DNA of 64,000 nucleotides from Smittia aterrima. Its lineage: Eukaryota > Arthropoda > Insecta > Diptera > Chironomidae. A program made the position numbers and the translations under genes. Of the stretch, positions 25,702 through 37,075 are shown one piece after another (position 1 is the stretch's first letter; each line of letters starts with the position of its first letter). The notes under the pieces were generated by a model that made no database searches, was not told the origin of the DNA, and worked only from the letters and a program-made list of their open reading frames with translations. The stretch is taken from the NCBI GenBank assembly GCA_033063855.1, contig CP093829.1:4970243-5034242 (forward strand). The letters are read 5' to 3'.

Positions 25702-26192
25702 CACAAAGCTAATGTTTACAACTAAGTTTGTTGATTTGAAAATAATTTTGGATATGAAACATTTTTGTTAGTTTGAAGGAAGATTTTATCGATCTGAGCA
25801 ATTATTAAATGCTTTTTTCGTTGAAAACGAAATAAGTTTACAATGAAACCTTCAACAGTTAAAGTTAGCCTTCTAAACATCCGAGCAATTAAATCTGTCC
25901 CAAATAACAAGTGACTTCCGTTATTTATTGAAATAAACGAAAGGAATGAAAAATAAATCGATTCATAGCAGAAATTGGAAATTCAAGTGGGTTTTTTTAT
26001 TTAGATTTTATCTTTCTGGCAAATTATAAAATTTCCAATCGAAATGCTGTGGAAAAGTGTAGCAATTGCAAAATACTTTTAGCTTCAATTTTCCAACCAA
26101 TTTAATACGATCATTAAAGAAACAAAAATATTTTAAAATTGTCTGTTCTTCCGTTAGGATTTTCAACGACATTTATTGAATTTGTATTTGAA

Positions 26193-26860
26193 TTACTTAC
26201 TGACTTTCCTTCTATTTCCTCCGTAAAACATAAGAGAGTTTATAAGAATGTAGGATTTTTTGCCAATCAATTTGCAGAAGAACTTGACATCGAGTGCTGC
26301 TCTGCCGCTTGGTAGAAGCGATGGAATATATTGATCGTCAACTGTCAAGTTGGTAACACTGTAGGTTGTACCCTTGCAAATTCAAACTAATAAAAAATAT
26401 TGTAAGCAATGAACGTAAATTGAACTCACTGCAAGGATTGGAAATTCAGGTGGATGTTCGAATGATCGAAATATGCTTCGCACAAAAGATTTGACAAGAT
26501 AACTTCCTTCGCTCATGGATGACATTTTGTCCATCTCGACAATTGTCTTGAATATTGTTAGCTCATACAATTCGTCTTTTTTAGTATATGGCGCTTTTAT
26601 TTCAAAAGCGAGCTTTAATTTCTCAGCAGTAACAAGAAAATGCCATGAAGCGTTGAGGACGCTACTATGCACTCCATCGTTGAAAATGCTGAAGTTTTGC
26701 TCGATATATTTTGCCACAGGAGTAGAATGAATTCTGTAAAAGAAAACTGTCGAGCACTGCCGATTCAATAAAAAAAAATTATTTTAAATAATTAATAAGA
26801 TTTGCTGAATTATCTTACCGCAGAATTTATCAACGCGCAGACCAGAAAAATCTTGATCAT
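26193..26860 (-). CDS. Secreted DUF1091-like cluster protein 3
   Basis: Exons 26860-26819, 26756-26430 and 26372-26193 (42, 327, 180 nt), 182 residues. It uses the second signal-peptide type, MIKIFLVCALINSA, shared with copies 8-10. The mature part starts CSTVFFYRIHSTPVAKYI, keeps FSIFNDGVH and LNASW, and ends with TNLTVDDQYIPSLLP, KFFCKLIGKKSY and MFYGGNRR. Its middle carries a unique KAPYTKKDELYEL in place of the usual PRDD.D.EYQR, which may mark a changed surface. Confidence 0.86.
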
Positions 26861-27250
26861 TGCAACGCTTTTGGTGACTTTCTGCGTTGAGCTCAAATGA
26901 ATGAAAAAGAACAATTTTTTGAAACGTTTACATTTTTATCTATATTTAGCGCCATTATTCCATCCGGACATTTATTCAATAACAGGACATTTATTTTTTT
27001 AAAAAAAAAAAATATTTAGAATTTTCTTTTGATCATGCCGATTCAATTATGTGATTATCAATAATTGGATCCTTCAAAATATTCTCGAAAGGATTGCATT
27101 TATTATTTTGCAGAAATCATAAATAGTAAAAGCGGAATTTATGAAAGAATTTTTGTGATAATTAACATAAATTTAACTTATACAAATGTTTAAAAGAAAA
27201 TATTCAAACATTTTTCTGTGTGTCATATTTTATTTATCCACAGAAAAAAA

Positions 27251-27907
27251 TTATTTGAAATTTCTTCTATTTTCTCCGTAGAACTTGAGAGAATTTATGA
27301 GAACGAAAGATTTTGTGTTCTTTAATTTGCAAAGAAATTTCACGTCGACTGCTGCCTTGATGGTGGGTGCGATCGAAGGAATAAAATTGTCGTCAATTGA
27401 AAAATTGGTAATTCTCACCACAGTACCCTGTTAGATTCAGAAAAAAAAAACAAAAAAAGTTGATATTAAGTCAATTAAACTCACAGCAAGGATTGGAAAT
27501 TTTAGTGGACGGTCGAATGAGAGAAAAATGTTTCGCAGAAAAGCTTTGACGAAATAACTTCCTTCGCTATCTTCTGACATTTTGTCCATCTCGATTATTG
27601 AATTATAAAAAAGCCTTTGGTACTCCTTGTCACGATCATCTGTTGGCACTTTTAAAACGAAAGCGAGTTTTAGTTTCTCAGCAGTAACAAGAAAATGAAA
27701 CGAAGCGTTGAGGGTGCTTTTATGTACTCCATCGTTGAAAATGCTGAAGTTTTGCTCGATATATTTTGCCACAGGATTGGAAATGATTTTGTTGAAAAAA
27801 GCTATCGAGCACTAAAAATTGAATTGAAACTTTGCTTCTAATAACATATTCCAATAAAATATTACCGCTGAATAAATCAACGCACTGAACAAAAAAAGCT
27901 TCAACAT
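27251..27907 (-). CDS. Secreted DUF1091-like cluster protein 4
   Basis: Exons 27907-27866, 27811-27485 and 27427-27251 (42, 327, 177 nt), 181 residues. Signal exon of the MLKLFLFS type, mature start CSIAFF, NPVAKYIEQNFSIFNDGVH, LNASF, then TNFSIDDNFIPSIAP and KFLCKLKNTKSF. Very close to copy 1 through exon 2, and both share the same upstream MITE-like insert, so the two are products of one segmental duplication. Confidence 0.86.
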
Positions 27908-28014
27908 TACAAGTCCAAAAGCAAACAACTAAGCTTGATTTCTAAATAATTCTGGAATAGGACCTTTTTTGGTAATTTAAAAGAAGATTTTATCAATCTG
28001 ACAATTTATTTCTA

Positions 28015-28112
28015 CAGGGTGATCGGAATGCCTCAATGTTTGATGTTATTTCATATCGTCAATGAATTTTGGTTTTCTTGAATACAGAAATCCAAAGTTT
28101 TCGAGCACCCTG
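28015..28112. mobile_element. Short MITE-like element, copy 2 (98 bp)
   Basis: Bounded by TA dinucleotides, with ends CAGGGTGATCGGAATG and CACCCTG. The flanks also match those of copy 1, so the two were copied together with genes 1 and 4 rather than inserted independently. Confidence 0.6.
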
Positions 28113-28577
28113 TAAGTTAAATTGCTTAGACCTTGAATTGCTAAGTCAAATTGCGAGTAACATTATATATTAGATATTTTAGTTGAAAACGTTAACGTCC
28201 GATCAATTTAATCCGTTCAAAACAAAGATTACTGTAACTTCTAAACCGTCAGCAGATAGCGAAGAAAGTCATTTCGTCAAGCTATTCTGAGAAACATTAT
28301 GCGGTCGTTTGAATCGTCTTGCTGTGAGTTTAATTAACATTCACTGCTTACAATATTTTTCTTCTTTTATCGCCTGTGACCGTTCTTCCAATTTTTTTTT
28401 AGTTAGATTTTATCTTTCAGTCAAAATATAAAAAAAATTCAAAATAAATCTCCCATAACTCAATTCTCCGGAATTGTTTCGGAAAAGCTCCGGATAAGTG
28501 TAACAAATGCAAAAATATTTTTAACTGCAATTTTCTAACCAATTTAATATGTTCATTAGAGGAACCAAAGAGATTTT

Positions 28578-29554
28578 TAGGGTTTTTCATCCGAAGGATG
28601 GAACACCCTATTGTGGCCGCTTTGTCCGTGGTCCGTCTTCCGTAGCCCGTCTTCCGTAGTCCGTGATTGAGATAACTCGCGAACGCGATGAGCTAGCGAA
28701 TTAATTTCTTCATCAGTCGATAGAGAATTCAAATACAAAAAACTATTTTTGAGGATTTTTTGCTAGCTCATCAGGATCAGGCCCACGGGCCCAAAACCTG
28801 GAATCTCCATACAAAAAGTCGATTTTAAGTTTTGAAATACGTTTTCTCGAAAACGGAAGCACATTTCCGCTGTGACTTGTTCACAAGAAGAGATCAGCAT
28901 GTTGAATCGAGTGCATGGATCTTATAGCTGACCAGATCTGGGTCCACCTCTTGCCAGCGCCAAGTGAAACTTCTTTTCCTTTGGAGTTAGAGCATTGAGT
29001 TGTTCACATAAAATGATCAGCTCGACTTGACAAAGCAATAAATCCCAGAAATTCCAAGCTCCACACATTGGATCCATCTCTGGTGAGCTCAGAGTGGAAC
29101 TTCTCTTCCTTTAGAGTTAGAGCTTTGAGTTGTTCACATGAAATGATCAGCTCGATGTGACAAAGCAATAAATCCCAGATATTCCAAGCTCCACACATTG
29201 GATCCATCTCTGGTGAGCTCAAAGTGAAACTTCTCTTCCTTTGGAGTTAGAGCTTTCATTTGTTCACATGAAATGATCAGCTGGTCATGACAAAGCAATA
29301 AATCCCAGAAAATCCAAGCTCCACTCATTGGATCCACCTCTGGTGAGCTCAAAGTGAAACTTCGTTCCCTTTAGAGCTAGAGCATTGAGTTCTTTACAAG
29401 AAATGTTTAACTGGTCACGACTAAGAGATAAATCCCAGAAAATCCAAGCTCCACTCATTGGATCCACCTCTGGTGAGCTCAAAGTGAAACTTCGGTAAAC
29501 AAACCAAGTAAAATGTACCCTGTAACCAGTTCATCCAGAGGATGAAAAACCCTA
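28578..29554. mobile_element. Terminal-inverted-repeat element carrying a 130-bp tandem array
   Basis: The left end reads TAGGGTTTTTCATCCGAAGG; the right end, read in reverse, starts TAGGGTTTTTCATCC and then diverges. The interior carries GGCCGCTTTGTCCGTGGTCC followed by GTCTTCCGTAG repeats, and has no transposase-like frame. From about 28930 to 29510 it is an array of a roughly 130-bp unit (four to five copies). A truncated relative is at 46100-46513. Confidence 0.75.
28930..29510. repeat. Tandem array of a 130-bp unit
   Basis: Each unit contains ATAAATCCCAGA..TCCAAGCTCCAC, TTGGATCCA.CTCTGGTGAGC and AAGTGAAACTTC. Copies differ by a few per cent. Because 130 is not a multiple of three, the repeating minus-strand frames shift between copies and are not a protein. 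Confidence 0.85.
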
Positions 29555-29654
29555 CAGTAAGTTCGGTACGAACTGCTACTGCCACTTGTTCAAATTGTCT
29601 ATTCTTCCGTGAGGATTTTCAATGATCTTTATTGAACTTGTATTGGAAATTTAC

Positions 29655-30310
29655 TTACTTACTGATTCTTCTCCTATTTCCTCCGTAAAACATAAGTGAA
29701 TTTATCAGAATGTAAGATTTTTTTCCACTCAATTTGCAATAAAACTTTAGGTCGAGTGCTGCTCTGGCGTTGGGTAGGAGCGATGGAATATATTTGTCGT
29801 CAACTGTCATGTTGATAAGGTTGTAGACTGTATCCTGTGAAATTCAAAAAAGAATAAAAATATTGTTACCGCGTAGAAGAATTGGACTCACAGCAAGGAT
29901 TGGAAATTTTAGTGGAGGGTCGAACGATCGAAAAACGTTTCGAAGAATAGCTTTGACGAAATAACTTCCTTCACTCTCTGCTGTCAGTTTATCCAATTCG
30001 ACTATTAACTTATAGAAAGTCCTTAAGTATTCCTCGTCATATTCATCTCTTGGCAATTTTATTTCATAAGCCAGTTTCACTTTCTCAACATCAACTAAAA
30101 GATGAAACGAGGCGTTGAGGACGCTGCTATGTACTCCATCGTTGAAAATGCTGAAATTTTGCTCGATATATTTGGCCACAGGATTAGACTGGATTCTTTG
30201 AAAGAAAACTATCGAGCACTGAAAATACAATCAAAATTTCGATTTCAAAACATCTTAAGATTTTTTACCGCTGAATAAATCAACGCACTGAACAAAAAAA
30301 GCTTCAGCAT
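29655..30310 (-). CDS. Secreted DUF1091-like cluster protein 5
   Basis: Exons 30310-30269, 30218-29892 and 29834-29655 (42, 327, 180 nt), 182 residues. MLKLFLFS-type signal peptide, CSIVFFQRIQSNPVAKYI, FSIFNDGVHSS, LNASF, KLPRDEYDEEYLRTF in the middle. Exon 3 begins DTVYNLINMTV instead of the usual GTTYS, but keeps the sequon and DDKYIPSLLP. Tail MFYGGNRRRISK. The stop overlaps a TAAGTAAGTAA run, so two further stops follow immediately. Confidence 0.86.
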
Positions 30311-30488
30311 GGTAAGGCTGTGACTTACTGAATTCAAAAAAAAACAACATAAAATTGAATTTCTAATGGAATCGCACCGGAAAAGTATAACAATTGCAAA
30401 AAACTTTTTAGCTGTAATTTTCCAACCAAATTGTCTGCTCTTCCGTTAGGATTTTTAATGACATTTATTGAACTTGTATTTGAATTTT

Positions 30489-30611
30489 ACTTACTGATTA
30501 TTTTTCTATTTCCTCCATAAAACATAAGTGAATTTATAAGATTGTAATATTTTTTCTGATTAATTTGCTGTAGAATTTCATGTGAAATTTTGCTCGATAT
30601 ATTTTGTCACA
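30489..30611 (-). pseudogene. Relic of a cluster gene (exon 3 end joined to exon 2 start)
   Basis: On the minus strand a remnant of exon 2 (VTKYIEQNF-like) runs directly into a remnant of the exon 3 C-terminus (MFYGGN-like); everything between is missing. It represents an internally deleted copy between genes 5 and 6. Confidence 0.6.
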
Positions 30612-30938
30612 TCATAAGATTGTTGATTTCTAAATAATTTTGGAATAGAAACTTTTTTGGTAATTTGAATGAAGATTTCATCGATCTGACAAATTAATTA
30701 ATTTTCTAAATAGAATAATTAAGGCAATTTGCGAGTCACATTAAAATTTGCAAATTTTTGCTGAACACATAAATAAGTTTAAAGTTTGACTTTAAAACAT
30801 TTCGATCAATTAAATCTGTTCAAAACAAAGGTGACTCTGTCTTCCGTTAGAATAGTTATTAAAATAAACTAAATTTCACTTGGACGTCGATTAACAAAAG
30901 ATATTTTTTTTTGCAATGCAAATATGATAAATTTTGTA

Positions 30939-31585
30939 TTAGTTGATTCTTTTTCTATTTTCTCCGTAGAACTTGAGAGTATTAATAAGAACGTAAGACT
31001 TTGTGTTCCTTAGTTTGCAAAAGAATTGAACGTCGAGCGCACACTTAATAGTGGGTGCGAGCGCAGGAACAAAATTGTCGTCAACAGACATGTTGGTGAA
31101 TGTCACTGTTGTACCCTGTTGGAGTCAGAAAGATGAAAAAAATGATAATGAATGTAAATTAAACTCACTGCAAGGATGGGAAATTTTAGTGGATGGTCGA
31201 AAGAGAGAAAAATGTTTCGAAGAATAGCTTTGACAAAAAAGCTTCCTTCACTATTTGCTGTCAGTTTGTCCAATTCGATTATTGACTTATAGAAAGTCCT
31301 TAGGTATTCTTTGTCATATTCATCTCTTGGCAATTTTATTTCAAAAGCCAGTTTCACTTTCTCAACATTAACTAGAATGTGAAACGAAGCGTTGAGGATG
31401 CTGTTATGTACTCCATCGTTGAAAATGCTGAAATTTTGCTCGATATATTTTGCCACAGGATTAGAATTAATTCTGTGAAACAAAACTATCGAGCTCTAAA
31501 AATGGATTAGAAACTACGTAACATTTTCAAATAAATAAACTACCACAGAATAAGTCAACGCACTGAACAAAAAAAGCTTCAGCAT
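30939..31585 (-). CDS. Secreted DUF1091-like cluster protein 6
   Basis: Exons 31585-31544, 31495-31169 and 31115-30939 (42, 327, 177 nt), 181 residues. Signal peptide MLKLFLFSALTYSV. The mature chain starts Ser-Ser rather than Cys-Ser although exon 3 keeps a Cys (QFFCKLRNTKSY). Core: INSNPVAKYIEQNFSIFNDGVHNS, LNASF, TNMSVDDNFVPALAP. Nearly the same as copy 7 in exons 2 and 3, indicating recent duplication or gene conversion. Confidence 0.86.
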
Positions 31586-31689
31586 ATCAATGAATAAGTT
31601 TAGCACACAACAAAGGTGACTGTGACTTCCGTTAGGATTGTTAGAGTAATTAAATCAAAAGCTAACAAACTGTGTTTGTCAAAATAATT

Positions 31690-31772
31690 GCTTCGCAGAA
31701 TAGCTGTGACAATTAAACTTCCTTAACTCTCTGAATAAATCAACGCACTGAACAAGAATAGCTTCTGCATCA
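31690..31772 (-). pseudogene. Relic of a cluster gene (exon 1 joined to exon 2 piece)
   Basis: A recognisable signal-peptide exon (MQKLFLFSALIYS-like on the minus strand) continues without intron or most of exon 2 into a short piece matching the SEGSYFVKAI region. No open frame remains. Confidence 0.55.
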
Positions 31773-32138
31773 CAAGTCTAAAAGCAAAACACATTTTCTT
31801 AATTTAAAAAATTGTATATAAATTTTTTTTTTGGTAATTTAAAGGAAGATTTTATCGCCCAATTAAAAATTTTGTAAATAGAATTGCCTTGAATTGCTAT
31901 ATCAAATTGTGAGTCACATTATATATTAGAGATTTCCGTTGAAAACGTAAAACCTTTAATCCCAAACATCAAATCGATTTGCTTGCCATGCAAAAAAAAT
32001 GAATTTTGTATTAATTAGCTCTTCTTTCTTAGAAAAAGATTCTCATATAAAGGTAATTTTGAAACGTTTTTAAATGAATAAACGCAAATATTCAAACAAT
32101 TTGGTGTCCGTGATATTTTATTTATCCACAGAAAGAAA

Positions 32139-32784
32139 TTATTTGAAAATTCTTTTATTTTCTCCGTAAAACTTTAGACTATTAAAGAGAAGGTAAGATT
32201 TTTTGCCAATAAATTTGCCATAAAACTTAACGTCGAGCGCCGCCTTTATGTTGGGTGCGAGCGAAGGAATGTAATTGTTATCCACTGAAAAGTTGGTCAT
32301 ACTGTAGGTTGTACCCTGTTGTAGTCAGAAAGAAGAAAATAAATTTATATTGACAGTTTGTAAATAATCTCACAGCAAGGATTGGAAATTTTAGTGGACG
32401 ATCTAACGATCGAAAAACATTTCGAAGAACAGCTTTAACAAAAAAGCTTCCTTTACTCTCTGATGACATTTGATCCATCTCGAATGTTGATTTAAAAAAT
32501 AGTCTTTGATATTCCTTGTCCTGATCATCTCTTGGAAATTTTATTTCAAAAGCAAGTTTCCATTTTTCAACTAGAACATGAAACGAAGCGTTTAGGATGC
32601 TGTTATGTATTCCATCGTTGAAAATGCTGAAATTTTGCTATAGATATTTTGTCACAGGAACAGAATTTACGCTGTGAATCAAAACTATCGAGCTCTAAAA
32701 TTGGATTAGAAACTACGTAACACTTTCAAATAAATAAATTACCACAGAATAAGTCAACGCACTGAACAAAAGAAGCTTCAGCAT
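32139..32784 (-). pseudogene. Cluster gene copy inactivated by a nonsense codon
   Basis: All three exons and splice sites are present (32784-32743, 32694-32374, 32315-32139), but in exon 2 the conserved KYIEQNF is interrupted by an in-frame TAG at the Glu position. A further 6-nt deletion shortens exon 2 from 327 to 321 nt around the VLVTVEK segment. Exon 3 is intact (TNFSVDNNYIPSLAP, KFYGKFIGKKSY). It looks recently dead. The alternative, a short protein starting inside exon 2, would lack a signal peptide. Confidence 0.8.
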
Positions 32785-32949
32785 TGCAGTGAAAAATGTT
32801 TAGCATTAAAATTTCAGCTTATAAAAATAAAACAATTAAATTTCTTCACAACAAAGGTTTCTGTGATATCCATTAGGATTGTTATTAAAATAAACGGGAG
32901 TAATTAAATCAAAAGCTAACAAACTGTTTTTGTAAAAATAAATGCATTG

Positions 32950-33105
32950 AACAATAGCTGTGACAAATAAACTTCCTTCACTTTTTGCAGACATTTTATC
33001 CATCTCAACTATTGTTTTGACAAAAGTCCTTTGATATTCCTTCTCATATTCATCTCTTGACAATTTTTTTCGAAACCGAGCATTAGTTTCTCAGCTAAAA
33101 TTGAT
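32950..33105 (-). pseudogene. Exon 2 fragment of a cluster gene
   Basis: The minus strand retains SRDEYEKEYQRTF, EMDKMSAKSEG and FVTAIVQ, the middle of exon 2, without the N-terminal part, exon 1 or exon 3. The flanks are AT-rich and unrelated. Confidence 0.6.
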
Positions 33106-33379
33106 TTGAGACTCTGCTCTATAAAATAATTTCAAAGAAATATTTACCGATAAATAAATCCATTTGTTTGTTGATTTGTTTTTATTCTCTACAATGATTT
33201 TATATTTCCGGTAAATTATAAAATATCCGATCGAATTGCTTTGGAAAAGTGTGGTCCAATCGAAGTTCCTTTACCTGCAATGTTTTCAACTAAGTTAAAA
33301 ATGTTCATTAGAGAAAGAAAAGATTTTTCAAATTATTTGTTCCTCCGTTAAAACTTTTATTGAATTTTCTTAAAACTAA

Positions 33380-33620
33380 TTAAATTTTGCTAATTCTTCT
33401 TCCATTTCCTCCGTAGAACATAAGTGAATTTATAAGAATGTAGGATTTATTGCCAATCAGATTGCAGTAGAACTTGACGTCGAGTGCTGCTTTGGTGTTG
33501 GGTAGATGCTATGGAAAATATTTGTCGTCAACTGTCATGTTTTTAACACTGTATGTTGTACCCTTGAAAATTTAAAATAATCAAAAATATTGTAAGCAAT
33601 GAACGTAAATTGAACTCACA
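33380..33620 (-). pseudogene. Exon 3 and exon 2 end of a cluster gene, truncated and with a stop
   Basis: Exon 3 is recognisable (TTYSV, NMTVDDKY, MFYGGN) but the IPS of the IPSLLP motif now reads FP followed by a stop. Exon 2 stops a few codons upstream of its donor, where AT-rich repeat DNA begins, so the repeat expansion or an associated deletion removed the rest. Confidence 0.65.
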
Positions 33621-34059
33621 GCAATTAAAAAAATATATACAATTTTTAATTTTTTTTAATAAATTGTATGATGTACTCCTCAGTGGTTCCTCAGTGGTTG
33701 CAAATTTACAAAAATTACTTTAAAAGAATGGAATAACTTATAAAAAGTGAATTGATTAAAGTTGCTTAAATTTAATTTAATAGTTGCTTTATCAGATATG
33801 ATACCAAAGTTTTTCCTAAAATGATTTAAGTTTCCAACAAATGATCTCCAAAACTGTATTTTTACGGAAAATTTCTTAAGTTTTTTTTAAAGTTGGCGAA
33901 CAAATTAAACAAATTCATCGATGATATATGTAGTGTAATGGGTTGTTTGTGATAAAACCTAACTCTTGTCTCAGAAAATTGCTTAAATACAAAGAATTTG
34001 ATCATAAGGGTTTTAATTAAATCAATTTTAACCAATGTTTACCAATGTTCAAAATAAAT

Positions 34060-34400
34060 GAATTCAATTAATTTACAAATATATATAATTATTTACAAAT
34101 GTATATAATTATTTACAAATGTATATAATTATTTACAAATGTATATAATTATTTACAATTGTATACAATTATATACAATTATATATAATTATATAATTTT
34201 TTTATTTAATCATTGTGAACATAAATTTTATATAAAAATTAATAAATATTAAAAATTGTATATAATTATTTACAAAAACATATAATTATTTACAATTATA
34301 TACATTTATATACAATTATTTACAATTATATACAATTATTTACAATTATTTACAATTATATACAATTATATATAATTATATATAATTCCTTGCAAATTAC
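34060..34400. repeat. AT-rich minisatellite, 20-bp unit (TATATAATTATTTACAAATG)
   Basis: At least three to four near-perfect copies of a 20-bp unit occur at about 34074-34160, then the array decays into TATATAATTATTTACAATT-like variants up to about 34390. It replaces the missing 5' part of the pseudogene at 33380-33620. Confidence 0.85.
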
Positions 34401-34695
34401 ATGTCCCACAGCAATTGGTAATTTGAATGAAGATTTTATTGATTGGACAAATTATTAAATTCTCTAAATAGAATAGCTTAGGCAAATTGCGAATCACATT
34501 AAAATTTGCATATTTTCGCTGAAAACGAAATAAGTTAAAAGTTTGACTTTAAAACATTCCGGCAAATTAAATCTGTTCAAAATAAAGGTGACTCTGTCTT
34601 CCGTTAGAACAGTTATTAAAATAAACTAAATTTTACTTGGACGTCGAATAATAAAAGATATTTTGGTTTGCAATGCAAATTTGATAAATTTTGTA

Positions 34696-35347
34696 TTATT
34701 TGAAATTTCTTCTATTTTCGCCGTAGAACTTGAGAGTATTAATAAGAACGTAAGGTTTTGTGTTTCTTAGTTTGCAAAAGAATTGGATGTTGAGCGCACA
34801 CTTAATAGTGGGTGTGAGCGCAGGAACAAAACTGTCGTCCACAGAAAAGTTGTTAAAACTCACTATTGTACCCTGATGGAGTCAGAAAGATAAAAAAAAT
34901 TGATAAAGAATGTAAATTAAACTCACAGCAAGGATTGGAAACTTTAGTGGAGGGTCGAACGATCGAAAAACGTTTCGAAGAATAGCTTTAACAAAAAAGC
35001 TTCCTTCAATATCTGCTGTCAGTTTATCCAATTCGATTATTGACTTATAGAAAGTCCTTAAGTATTCCTCGTCATATTCATCTATTGGCAATTTTGCTTC
35101 AAAAGAGAGTTTTACTTTTTCAACAGTAACTAGAACATGAAACGAGGCGTTGAGGATGCTGTTATGTACTCCATCGTTGAAAATGCTGAAATTTTGCTCG
35201 ATATATTTTGCTACAGGATTAGCATTAATTCTGTGAAACAAAACTATCGAGCTCTAAAAATGGATTAGAAACTTTGTTCCTGACATTTTTCAAGAAATAA
35301 TTTACAGCTGAATAAATCAACGCACTGAACAAAAGAAACTTCAGCAT
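34696..35347 (-). CDS. Secreted DUF1091-like cluster protein 7
   Basis: Exons 35347-35306, 35253-34927 and 34872-34696 (42, 327, 177 nt), 181 residues. Signal peptide MLKFLLFSALIYSA; mature start Ser-Ser. Exon 2 has INANPVAKYIEQNFSIFNDGVHNS, LNASF and KLPIDEYDEEYLRTF. Exon 3 has NNFSVDDSFVPALTP and QFFCKLRNTKPY. Sister of copy 6. Confidence 0.86.
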
Positions 35348-35982
35348 GGCAATGAATAAGTTTAGCAATAAAACTTTCAGCTTAAAAAAGACGAACAATT
35401 ATATTTGTGCACAACCCCAGAGATCAGTTATTTCCGTTAGGATTGTTATTAAAATAAACGAGAGTAATTAAATCAAAAGCTAACAAATTTTGTTTGTCAA
35501 AATAAAATCTTCGAACAAAAACTGTGAATAAGGAATCCATTTGTTTTTAATTTCAATAATTTTTTTTATCCCTTTAGAGGATTTCGTGTTTAACTTCTGC
35601 GATAAATTCTATGAAAATCAAATTACTTCCTCAAAAAGCTTTTATAGGAACGACTAGATTGAATTCCAAACTTTATAATTAAAAGGAAATATAATGAATT
35701 AATATCTAACGATTAGGAGAAGCTGGAGAAATCCTGATTTTAACTCAGACACTCGCAAAAAGTTTAACTGCATTGATTTTTTTTATTCTCAACAAAGTTT
35801 AATTATATTTAGAATTTCCAATTGAGTTGCTTTGGAAAAGTGTGGCAATCACAAAAATACTTTTAGCTGGAAAGTTTTCAACCAATTTAAAAATGTTCAT
35901 TACAAGAAAAAAGATTTTTCAAATTGTTTGCTTTTCCGTTAGGACTTTTATTAAATTTCCCTGAAACTATAATTAAATTCTG
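35348..35982. other. Spacer between cluster genes 7 and 8, segmentally duplicated
   Basis: No coding content. About 35640-35980 is clearly similar to 39730-40040, which lies downstream of gene 10, showing that a block containing spacer plus gene was copied. The second copy has the foldback element next to it. Confidence 0.55.
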
Positions 35983-36644
35983 CTAATTAATTCTTCTTCT
36001 ATTTCTTCCGTAAAACATGAGTGAATTTACAAGAATGTAGGATTTTTTGCCAATCAATTTGCAGTAGAACTTAATCTCGAGGGCTGCTTTGGTGTCGGGT
36101 ATAAGCGATGGGATAAATTTGTCGTCAACTGTCAAGTTGGTAACACTGTAGGTTGTACCCTTGCAAATTTAAAATAATAAAAAATAAAGTAAGCAATTAA
36201 CGTAAATTGAACTCACAGCAAGGATTGGAAATTTAGGTGGATGATCGAATGCGCGAAATAAGCTTCGCACAAAAGATTTGAGAAAGTAATTTCCTTCACT
36301 CATGATTGAAATTTTGTCCATTTCGACGAGTGATTTAAATAAAGTTCTTTGATATTCGTCGTCATGATCATCTCTTGGCAATTTTAGTTCAAAAGCGAGC
36401 TTCAATTTTTCAGCAGTAACTGGAGCATGAAACGAGGCGTTGAGGACGCTACTATGAACTCCATCGTTGAAAATGCTGAAGTTTTGCTCGATATATTTCG
36501 CCACAGGATTAGACTGGATTCTATAAAAGAAAACAGTCGAGCACTGCCGATTGATTAAAAAAATATTTTAAAGAATTGACAGGTTCTACTGTATTATCTT
36601 ACAGCTGAGTTTATCAACGCGCAGAACAGAAAAATCTTGATCAT
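35983..36644 (-). CDS. Secreted DUF1091-like cluster protein 8
   Basis: Exons 36644-36603, 36543-36217 and 36159-35983 (42, 327, 177 nt), 181 residues. Signal peptide MIKIFLFCALINSA; CSTVFFYRIQSNPVAKYI; FSIFNDGVHSS; LNASF; KLPRDDHDDEYQRTLF; ISIMSEGNYFLKSFVRS; FPILA. Exon 3 has TNLTVDDKFIPSLIP, KFYCKLIGKKSYILV and MFYGRNRRRIN. Shares a roughly 200-bp upstream block with copies 9 and 10. Confidence 0.87.
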
Positions 36645-36689
36645 TGCGACGCTTTCGGGGACTACCTGCCTTAAACTCAATCGAACGAA

Positions 36690-36900
36690 CTCAATCTCTG
36701 AAAAATTAAATTGCATTGTTATAAAATTTTACATTTTATGTCTAATTGTTGTCGACCCATCCGTAAATTTAACGCGAGATCTGAATTAAAGTATTTCAAT
36801 CTAACCGGCACGATTATGCTAATTCGATTGTGTTGCAGACCATGTAGTAATAAGAACTTAGCCGATTATCGACTAGAAGCACAAAAGAAGCTTTAGCATA
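36690..36900 (-). promoter_or_regulatory. Conserved upstream block of cluster gene 8 (also at 37780-38000 and 40740-40960)
   Basis: Genes 8, 9 and 10 each have the same block about 50-250 bp 5' of the ATG, with CGCGAGATCTGAATTA and TCTAACCGGCACGAT on the plus strand. The far end resembles a decayed MLKLLLC signal-peptide exon. It could be a shared promoter or simply duplicated spacer with an old exon 1. No transcription factor site is claimed. Confidence 0.45.
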
Positions 36901-37075
36901 TATTTAGAATTTCTAATTGAATTGCTTTGAAAAGTGTGGCAATCGCAAAAATACTTTTAGCTGAAAATTTCTAACTAATTTGAAATGTTAATTAAAAGAA
37001 AAAAAGATTTTTCAAATTGTTTGCTCTTTCGTTAGGACTTTTATTGAATTTCCCTGAAACTATAATTAACTTTTG

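Noticed and set aside
29004..29482. Three overlapping minus-strand open frames with the same peptide (SSPEVDPMSGAW..)
   Set aside because: They are products of the 130-bp tandem array; the unit length is not a multiple of three, so the frame is not maintained, and no start/splice context exists.
28930..29510. Regular repeats considered as a CRISPR array
   Set aside because: Units are contiguous 130-bp copies without unique spacers, in a eukaryotic transposon-like element.
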